DNA of 11,423 nt, taken from Hyphomicrobiales bacterium (GTDB taxonomy: Bacteria; Pseudomonadota; Alphaproteobacteria; Rhizobiales; Beijerinckiaceae). The DNA is taken from contig OMIJ01000075.1 of the NCBI GenBank assembly GCA_900299065.1, forward strand, positions 1 through 11,423, in the 5' to 3' direction. Shown here piece by piece: positions 7,217 to 11,423 of the stretch (positions are counted from its first letter, which is position 1; each line of letters begins with the position of its first letter). The position numbers and the translations under genes were made by a program. Under the pieces are notes generated by a model. The model was not told the origin of the DNA and made no database searches. It saw only the letters and a program-made list of their open reading frames with translations.

Positions 7217-8072
7217 CCTGTCCCCGCTCAAGCACCGACACGACAAATACTTCTGTGAGGTCGGTGGCTAGCGAAAACAATTTCGCTGTTGCTCCATCCA
7301 GCATGTAATATTGCGCCTTGATCAGAATTGAACCGATGAGCCCGCTCAAAGTCGTGTACATGGCAACGGCCATGCCATCACTCATCAGACCCATCGAATT
7401 ACGCACAGAGGCCTTATCGGCCGCATCCAGACCCGCAATGGGAGCCAACATCATAATGAAGCCCACAATCGTGCCCAAAAGGCCAAGCTTCATCAGATTG
7501 TCACTGGAAAAACTGCCAAGCTGATTAGGGCCTCTGAGCACATCCGCCAGGCCGCGCAACAGCAAAGTTTGATCCAGGCGATGAGCGCCCTGCAGACCAG
7601 ATTTGAGAATCAGATTGCGGATATGATTGGTCACATGCCCCTTGGGCAGGCGCTGGCCCGTGCCTGTCTCGACCTGATCGCCGACAACACGAAATTGCTT
7701 AACGCCCTGTTCTACAATCAGCAGCACACGCCGCGCTGAATCCATTTCGCGGGAAATGACTTGTGTGCGCAGAAAACAGTGAAAAGCTGTTGCAACATAA
7801 AGAATGAAGATGATGACGGAGATGTGGGTGCGGTCACTCACCAGCATCAACCGAAACAAACCGAAATACCAAACGAGGGCAAAGCCAAAAACGGTGATTC
7901 CGGTAAAAATAAGCCAGCGCAATAGCGGCAGGCGATCCGTTGACGTCAGTTCTTCTGCCTGTGCACTCATAGTTCTTGTTCTTTCATTGGCATCCATCCA
8001 CCCTGCCGGAATAGTGACCGCTAATGCTTCCATGTCAAGGTCCGGGATAATTTCCCGCTTGCTGCGATGCAA
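7209..8072 (-). CDS. MotA/TolQ/ExbB-family proton channel protein
   Basis: The product has four predicted membrane helices at about residues 51-71, 84-102, 195-213 and 233-254 (counted from 8072), with a large cytoplasmic part between helices 2 and 3. That distribution and the motif LGLLGTIVGFIMML (196-209), followed by AMYTTLSGLIGSIL (237-250), are characteristic of MotA/TolQ/ExbB channel proteins, which use proton flow to move a partner subunit. The partner is probably the single-helix protein encoded directly downstream with an 8-nt overlap. The start is unclear. The frame is open back to a TGA at 8118-8120. The TTG at 8072 has no ribosome site, and in-frame ATGs lie at 8033, 7997 (just after AGGGTGG) and 7970; the last still keeps all four helices. 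No flagellar or tonB genes are nearby, so this is not obviously a motor stator or a standard ExbB. Confidence 0.85.
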   Translation of the reverse strand: MHRSKREIIPDLDMEALAVTIPAGWMDANERTRTMSAQAEELTSTDRLPLLRWLIFTGITVFGFALVWYFGLFRLMLVSDRTHISVIIFILYVATAFHCFLRTQVISREMDSARRVLLIVEQGVKQFRVVGDQVETGTGQRLPKGHVTNHIRNLILKSGLQGAHRLDQTLLLRGLADVLRGPNQLGSFSSDNLMKLGLLGTIVGFIMMLAPIAGLDAADKASVRNSMGLMSDGMAVAMYTTLSGLIGSILIKAQYYMLDGATAKLFSLATDLTEVFVVSVLERGQDG

Positions 8073-8184
8073 AAGAGCTGGATCAAAAGCTTGGGCAGAC
8101 TTATCAAGATTGTTCTGTCATCTCATTATCTATTGTAAGACAGGGATCAATCAAATTCCGCTCTTGAATCATCTGGAGGAAGGC

Positions 8185-8529
8185 ATGCTGAGGACTGCAA
8201 TTATTGTTGGCGTATTGCTGGGCTCGAGCCTGCAAGCTTGGGCGCAAAATACACAAACCCGTTTCTGGAACCTGACCAAGGAGACCCTTTCCGAATTTTA
8301 TCTGGCCAAGGCCGGAACAAATCAATGGGGTTTCAATCAATGTAAAAATGACCGGGATGGGACTGTCTCGGTCAATGAGAGGCTGCGCCTAACCGAGACA
8401 CCTGCGGGGCAATATGATGCCAAGCTGGTCGATGTGAAGGGCCGCATTTGTTTTGCCAAAAACATCACCGTTAAAGAGGGCGAGATCTTTTCTCTGGAAG
8501 AAAGCGATCTGAAGGATTGCAACAAATAA
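8185..8529 (+). CDS. Small secreted protein with EF-hand-like loop, function unknown
   Basis: The 114-residue product begins with a clear signal peptide, cleaved after AWA (residue 20), giving a mature protein of about 94 residues with three cysteines (C53, C89, C112), so a disulfide is likely. Residues 54-65 (KNDRDGTVSVNE) follow the spacing of an EF-hand loop: D at position 3, D at 5, G at 6, V at 8, E at 12, but Lys instead of Asp at position 1. It is therefore degenerate or coincidental. I do not recognise a named family. The ATG at 8185 is preceded by an excellent ribosome site, GGAGG at 8176-8180. A longer in-frame reading reaching back to 7804 is mostly antisense to the channel gene and is rejected. 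The gene is divergent from the ExbB/MotA-like operon and stands alone before a strong terminator, which suggests high, separately controlled expression. Confidence 0.85.
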   Translation: MLRTAIIVGVLLGSSLQAWAQNTQTRFWNLTKETLSEFYLAKAGTNQWGFNQCKNDRDGTVSVNERLRLTETPAGQYDAKLVDVKGRICFAKNITVKEGEIFSLEESDLKDCNK

Positions 8530-8535
8530 ATCTCT

Positions 8536-8556
8536 TCTGCTCGTCTGCTCGTCTGC
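8536..8556. repeat. Short tandem repeat of TCTGCTCG
   Basis: Two perfect copies of the 8-mer TCTGCTCG (8536-8543 and 8544-8551) are followed by a partial third, TCTGC. It lies between the stop codon of the small secreted protein and its terminator. It has no obvious function and may be slippage-generated. Confidence 0.6.
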
Positions 8557-8563
8557 ATCCAGC

Positions 8564-8594
8564 AACGCCGGCCTTCGGGTCGGCGTTTTGTTTT
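8564..8594 (+). terminator. Rho-independent terminator
   Basis: AACGCCGGCC (8564-8573) pairs with GGTCGGCGTT (8578-8587) around a stable TTCG tetraloop; all ten pairs form, one of them a wobble. The T-rich run TTTTGTTTT (8586-8594) follows at once. It ends transcription of the small secreted protein gene. Confidence 0.88.
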
Positions 8595-8639
8595 GAGAGA
8601 AGATCTGACAAGCTCGAATTTGCGCGCGCACGACAAGTC

Positions 8640-8834
8640 TACAACTAACGCTTTGGAGTATAGGTATATTTTTAGATTAAAGTTTTCTTTTCCCTGTATA
8701 GAAAATTATGCTAAAGTATTTCTATGTAATGATGTTTTGTTACATCTAGGTAAGTTCAGTTTTAAGCTTTTATTTTTCAAAGATATTTTTGATTCATCAT
8801 TGGCATTTTGCAGGTCTCTGCTATAGGATTGATC
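8640..8834. promoter_or_regulatory. AT-rich leader of the MucR-like gene with an inverted repeat
   Basis: These roughly 195 bases between the terminator and the mucR-like start are far richer in A and T than the genes around them, with many T-A steps and T runs. The dyad ATGTAA (8724-8729) and TTACAT (8740-8745) is a perfect 6-bp inverted repeat with a 10-base spacer. MucR/Ros proteins are known to bind AT-rich sites and often repress their own genes, so this is a plausible autoregulatory region. A reading frame across 8593-8826 has no recognisable product and is not called. Confidence 0.45.
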
Positions 8835-9254
8835 ATGAATAAGTTGGATCTAGTTGAATTATCTGCGGATATTGTTGCAGCTTACATATCGAAAAATCCG
8901 ATTCCGCGGACCCAATTGCCTGAACTGATCGGTTCGGTCCATGCTGCAATGAAGTCTATTGCAGAGGGGCGCGAGATTATTGCCGAGACACAAGCCCCGT
9001 CACAAAAGAGCGAAGAGATTGTCTCGCCTGCAATTGCGATCAAAAAATCGGTGACGGAGGATTATATCATCTGCCTGGAGGATGGGCTGAAATTTAAATC
9101 TCTCAAGCGTCATCTGATGTCGAAATATCGCCTGACGCCAGATGCCTATCGACTCAAATGGGGATTGCCGCAGGATTATCCCATGGTTGCCAAAAACTAT
9201 GCCAATGCACGCTCTTCCCTCGCCAAGAAATTTGGCCTCGGCCGCAATCGCTAA
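8835..9254 (+). CDS. mucR: MucR/Ros-family transcriptional regulator
   Basis: This 139-residue protein has the family layout: a helical N-terminal oligomerisation part (MNKLDLVELSADIVAAYISK, a variant of the usual start) and a C-terminal DNA-binding domain (about 77-136) with the hallmark FKSLKRHL, YRLKWGLP, DYPMV and NYANARSSLAKKFGLG. MucR proteins act as global H-NS-like repressors of exopolysaccharide, cell-cycle and virulence genes in Alphaproteobacteria. In the zinc-finger position this copy has C80 and D83 where the classical finger has two cysteines, then H93, but K97 where a second histidine is usual. Zinc may therefore not be bound; zinc-free family members are known. The ATG at 8835 has AGGA upstream with good spacing; a TTG at 8808 in the same frame is weaker. 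The gene faces the GNAT gene with only 10 nt between stops. Confidence 0.93.
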   Translation: MNKLDLVELSADIVAAYISKNPIPRTQLPELIGSVHAAMKSIAEGREIIAETQAPSQKSEEIVSPAIAIKKSVTEDYIICLEDGLKFKSLKRHLMSKYRLTPDAYRLKWGLPQDYPMVAKNYANARSSLAKKFGLGRNR

Positions 9255-9264
9255 ACGGCCTTTC

Positions 9265-9792
9265 TCATCCATCCACGGGCTTTTGGGGCCCGCTGAGGAG
9301 CAATTGATAAAAGGCCAGATCAAGCCAGCGACCAAATTTAAACCCGACTTGTGGCAATGTGCCCACATGCTGGAAGCCAAGACGCTGATGCAATGCCCTG
9401 CTCACATCATTGCTCGCATCAATTGCACCGATCATCGCATGCAGATCATTCTGTTGCGCCGCTTCAATCAATGCCTGCATGATCTGCAAGCCAAGGCCTT
9501 GCTTGCGATGATCTCTGTGCACATAGACGGAATGTTCGACAGTATATTTATAGGCTGGAAAAGCGCGAAACTTGCCATAGCTGCCAAAGGCAATTAACTG
9601 GCCTGCTGCATTCTCTAATCCCAGAATTGGAAAATTGCCTTTGAGCTTGTTGGCGAACCAGTCATCCATACTCGCTAATGTGCGCGGTTGATAATCATAA
9701 AGCGCAGTTGATGTGAGAATGGCATCATTGAAAATATCCAGAATGGCGACTGCGTGACGCGCTTGTGTGCAGGGAATAACTTCAGAGTGCAT
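9265..9792 (-). CDS. GNAT-family N-acetyltransferase, phosphinothricin/YncA-like
   Basis: This 175-residue protein fits the GNAT fold. Motif A is SVYVHRDHRKQGLGLQIM, with the acetyl-CoA pyrophosphate loop R96-K97-Q98-G99-L100-G101. It is followed by MIGAIDASNDVSRALHQRLGF (about 120-140), typical of the YncA/phosphinothricin acetyltransferase subgroup, and GFKFGRWLDLAFYQ (150-163), also characteristic. Relatives acetylate the amino group of amino-acid-like compounds such as phosphinothricin, methionine sulfone or methionine sulfoximine; the true substrate here is unknown. The ATG at 9792 has GGAGA seven bases upstream. A TTG one codon earlier is not needed. It is convergent with the mucR-like gene and probably a single-gene unit controlled from the repeat-rich gap upstream. 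Confidence 0.9.
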   Translation of the reverse strand: MHSEVIPCTQARHAVAILDIFNDAILTSTALYDYQPRTLASMDDWFANKLKGNFPILGLENAAGQLIAFGSYGKFRAFPAYKYTVEHSVYVHRDHRKQGLGLQIMQALIEAAQQNDLHAMIGAIDASNDVSRALHQRLGFQHVGTLPQVGFKFGRWLDLAFYQLLLSGPQKPVDG

Positions 9793-9837
9793 CAAGGGAT
9801 CTCCAGATGATGAACCTTGAATAGACTATGCGACATG

Positions 9838-9869
9838 ATCTCGCAAAATTTGGCACGAATGAGCGAGAT
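9838..9869. repeat. Inverted repeat ATCTCGC...GCGAGAT
   Basis: ATCTCGC (9838-9844) and GCGAGAT (9863-9869) are perfect 7-bp inverted arms around 18 bases, located about 50 bases upstream of the GNAT start codon. This is a possible operator or weak hairpin. Confidence 0.5.
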
Positions 9870-9877
9870 TGATTGAG

Positions 9878-9889
9878 GAAGGATCCTTC
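9878..9889. repeat. 12-bp perfect palindrome
   Basis: GAAGGATCCTTC reads the same on both strands. Flanking ATTGA on the left and AAT on the right would lengthen the symmetry if one base is bulged. Such palindromes are typical of dimeric repressor sites, but no regulator is assigned. Confidence 0.55.
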
Positions 9890-9897
9890 AATGTGCA

Positions 9898-9963
9898 CAG
9901 CTTAAGGAACGCATTGTATATAGATATCTTTATGATTTTTATGCTTATTCTATTCTTAAGCTG
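9898..9963. repeat. 9-bp inverted repeat CAGCTTAAG...CTTAAGCTG
   Basis: CAGCTTAAG (9898-9906) and CTTAAGCTG (9955-9963) are perfect inverted copies enclosing 48 bases of AT-rich sequence. The arms could be paired binding sites or the remnant ends of a very small inserted element. No target-site duplication was evident beside them. Confidence 0.5.
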
Positions 9964-10272
9964 ACTATATAACAAACGAGCTTTGGAAGCACAATTAAAA
10001 AACTTCCTCTACGATCCAACTATACCTATGCCCAGCATGATGTGTTGCATAGCTTGTCTGACCTTTTATACGCGTATGATTTGACAATTGAGTCAGAGCC
10101 GACTGTTGATGTGGCTCTGCATTTATTTCTTAGAGGCTTGGCAAATATTGCTGACTGCCCGCATGTAGAATTAACCAATCAGACAGAGGCGCAACCCTTA
10201 TGGACCTTTGAAAAAAGGCCGCGAAAATTAATGATGTCCATCTTTTGTGTGCTTGATCGACATCATTGATGA

Positions 10273-10320
10273 TGGTGGGCGGCAAGGGACTCGAACCCTC
10301 GCCCGACTCTAAACGGAAAT
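10273..10320 (-). other. Orphan tRNA 3'-end-like sequence (T-arm, acceptor strand, CCA)
   Basis: On the minus strand, a T-stem and loop (stem GAGGG, loop TTCGAGT, stem CCCTT; 10284-10300) is followed by a seven-base acceptor strand GCCGCCC, a discriminator A and an encoded CCA (10273-10275). This is the exact order of a tRNA 3' end. Upstream, up to the stop of the VOC gene, I find no matching GGGCGGC acceptor strand and no D-arm, although a loop-like TTTAGAG lies near 10306-10312. So only the 3' part seems present. Tyrosine-recombinase elements often leave such a piece at one end of an integration. A transfer-messenger RNA was considered and not supported. Confidence 0.4.
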
Positions 10321-10374
10321 TGGCGATCCCGTGCAAGCGACCCTTGATTTTTGAGGACAGTGATTTGCCCCGGT

Positions 10375-10761
10375 CTAACGCAAGGAATGAAGACCGATCA
10401 TATTGCCCTCCGTATCTTGCACGAGTGCTATGAACCCGTATTCGCCAATAGACGTTTTTTCCTTGAAAATTTTGCCCCCGCTAATGGCAGCACGCTGTGC
10501 CTCTACCAAGCAATCTTCACAGGAAAAGTAAACCAGCGTACTTCCTCCTGACGGGCATCCTTCCATTTGGACTAAAGCGCCGGGTGCGCCATAGCTCTCC
10601 ATGGATGATGGAAATGCCCACATCTGCACACCCGCCATATTTGCGGTCGCTGGATTCATCAATGATGAGAGTTTGCTCTGGAAAACGGCCTCGTAAAACG
10701 CCTTTGCGCGAGACATGTCCTGAACGTAAATTTCAAACCAACCAACTGGATTGCTTTTCAT
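10375..10761 (-). CDS. VOC-family (glyoxalase/bleomycin-resistance fold) protein
   Basis: This 128-residue protein has the VOC signature start VGWFEIYVQDMSRAKAFYEAVF (about 6-27), a central strand pair (VQMWAF, GALVQMEG), and the second-half motif STLVYFSCEDC...GGKIFKEKTSIGEYGFIALVQDTEGNMIGLHS. It matches the small cytosolic VOC proteins often annotated as glyoxalase-like or lactoylglutathione lyase-like enzymes. Metal-ligand positions are not all clear, and no substrate can be named. The ATG at 10761 has AGGA six bases upstream. The gene stands alone, with AT-rich DNA before it and the tRNA-like 3' end after it. Confidence 0.9.
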   Translation of the reverse strand: MKSNPVGWFEIYVQDMSRAKAFYEAVFQSKLSSLMNPATANMAGVQMWAFPSSMESYGAPGALVQMEGCPSGGSTLVYFSCEDCLVEAQRAAISGGKIFKEKTSIGEYGFIALVQDTEGNMIGLHSLR

Positions 10762-11210
10762 ATTTTGTCCTTTCTCAAATGAATTCAGATTTCATCAAAT
10801 CAATTTCTCAAATGGCAATCAAATTCAACTTCAGTCCCTCATCATGAGTTGACCTACCCAAATTTGCACCTGTTTCACAGCATCAACAAAAAATTATCTC
10901 GACTAAAACCAACAAAATGACCCAGGCTTCACAGGTCAAACTCTGACACATTTATAGCAATGATCCAATCTACATGAACATGATGGAACACATCCGCTAG
11001 ATATGTAATTGGCCACACTTGTCCACAGAGAGACCTGAAGCTTGCTAGGCAGGAGAGTTATTAGATCTAAAGATGGCGTTGCAAGCGCAGGCCAGTCACG
11101 AGAGGCTGTTGCAGGTGTCAAGCCATGGTGGCAACCTGAAATCGGTCCACTGGTAAACGAAAAGCGATGCAACAGAACACGGAATTGATGTTGAGGGGAG
11201 ATAGGAAATC
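10762..11210. other. Gap of about 450 bp, no supported gene
   Basis: The left part (to about 11000) is AT-rich and includes the small dyad CTCAT-C-ATGAG (10840-10850). The right part, about 11040-11185, is more gene-like in composition. A short frame from a TTG near 11042 to a TGA just before 11190 would encode about 49 residues, and a 27-codon frame starts at an ATG at 11073. Neither is recognisable, and both lack a good ribosome site. Confidence 0.5.
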
Positions 11211-11423
11211 ATGGCGGAATATTTCACCAGTGAGCACTTCAAACTCCTAAACAAATGGAAAGGACAAAAGCGCGATGAAGCCAACGCTGAGCAGAACCTC
11301 TCCTACGAGGAATTAAAGAAGGCCTACAAGGTTACCGAGTCGTGGGCGAACGAGGTCAAGAACAAATTGTTCCCTATGGGTTATGTCGATATTCGCAAGC
11401 GTCCGACCAGTCAGGCAAATTCC
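11211..11423 (+). CDS. Start of an unrecognised protein, cut by the right edge
   Basis: From the ATG at 11211 the frame stays open for 71 codons to the window end. The ribosome site is strong: GAGGGGAG and AGGA precede the ATG. The visible part is hydrophilic, rich in Lys, Glu and Asn, and predicted mostly helical (EHFKLLNKWKGQKRDEAN and YEELKKAYKVTESWANEVK), followed by LFPMGYVDIRKRPT. There is no signal peptide or membrane segment, so the protein is cytoplasmic. I do not recognise a family from this fragment. Its place beyond a possible integration scar would fit a cargo gene such as a defence or restriction protein, but that is a guess. Confidence 0.7.
   Translation, partial: MAEYFTSEHFKLLNKWKGQKRDEANAEQNLSYEELKKAYKVTESWANEVKNKLFPMGYVDIRKRPTSQANS

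Larger units (their letters stand above)
9793..10272. other. Gap of about 480 bp without a convincing gene
   Basis: The left half holds three inverted repeats (listed separately) and an AT-rich stretch around 9910-9975. The right half has one open frame (from 9973, first usable start GTG at 10042, stop at 10267-10269) with a 75-residue product that I do not recognise and no convincing ribosome site. It may be a fragment of a decayed gene or simply chance. Confidence 0.5.

Noticed and set aside
7804..8184. Long N-terminal extension of the small secreted protein
   Set aside because: It runs antisense to the channel gene, is rich in unusual Ser/Arg runs, and would bury a clear signal peptide that has its own strong ribosome site at 8176-8180.
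8593..8826. 77-codon frame in the AT-rich stretch
   Set aside because: It begins within the tail of the terminator, has an unbalanced Phe/Leu/Ser composition typical of AT-rich chance frames, and has no ribosome site.
10042..10269. 75-codon plus-strand frame
   Set aside because: It has a GTG start without a ribosome site and no recognisable product. It is kept only as a note in the gap description.
10270..10377. Permuted two-piece tmRNA of the alphaproteobacterial type
   Set aside because: The acceptor strand does not show the expected G-U alanine identity position, and no tag-coding segment or partner acceptor strand follows downstream of the CCA on the minus strand.
10936..11284. Two overlapping minus-strand frames near the right edge
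   Set aside because: They have Ser/Cys/Leu-rich chance-like products, no ribosome sites, and overlap the better supported plus-strand gene at 11211.
1..11423. CRISPR array, insertion sequence, integrase or complete RNA gene
   Set aside because: I saw no regularly spaced repeats, transposase or recombinase motifs, or complete tRNA or rRNA in either strand.

Overview
The window looks like chromosomal DNA of a methylotrophic or alcohol-oxidising alphaproteobacterium, probably Hyphomicrobiales. The clues are a MucR/Ros-family regulator, which is typical of that class, and a set of genes matching the ABC system that accompanies PQQ-dependent alcohol dehydrogenases. Base composition is moderate in the genes. 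It becomes distinctly AT-rich in several intergenic stretches after about 8600.

Region 1 (1-5825) is the core cassette. Four genes run leftward from about 4935: a secreted beta-propeller protein, a periplasmic substrate-binding protein, an ABC-2 type permease (PedC-like), and a NosR-like flavin/iron-sulfur membrane protein cut by the left edge. The first three are tightly packed (8-nt overlap, then a 4-nt gap). The matching ATPase gene runs rightward from 5058 across a 122-bp divergent promoter region. Together they would form one transporter. In Pseudomonas putida (PedA1A2BC) and Methylobacterium (Lut) related systems are needed for lanthanide uptake that feeds PQQ dehydrogenases. The lanthanide role here is inferred by family.

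Region 2 (5895-8072, leftward) is a compact three-gene operon. It has a four-helix MotA/TolQ/ExbB-type channel protein, a single-helix anchored periplasmic protein shaped like ExbD/TolR but carrying an acidic DUF2135/YfaP-like domain, and an unrecognised two-helix protein with a charged and proline-rich tail. This is the best candidate here for a poorly described system: a proton-driven envelope complex beside a metal/quinoprotein transporter. A small secreted protein (8185-8529) with an EF-hand-like but incomplete loop is divergent from it and ends in a strong intrinsic terminator.

Region 3 (8530-11423) is looser. It holds an AT-rich regulatory stretch, a MucR-like regulator with an atypical zinc-finger site, a convergent GNAT acetyltransferase, a repeat-rich gap of about 480 bp that ends at what looks like an orphan tRNA 3' end, a VOC-family protein, a gap of about 450 bp, and the start of an unrecognised gene that runs off the right edge. 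The orphan tRNA end and sparse coding suggest a past integration site, but no integrase is visible.
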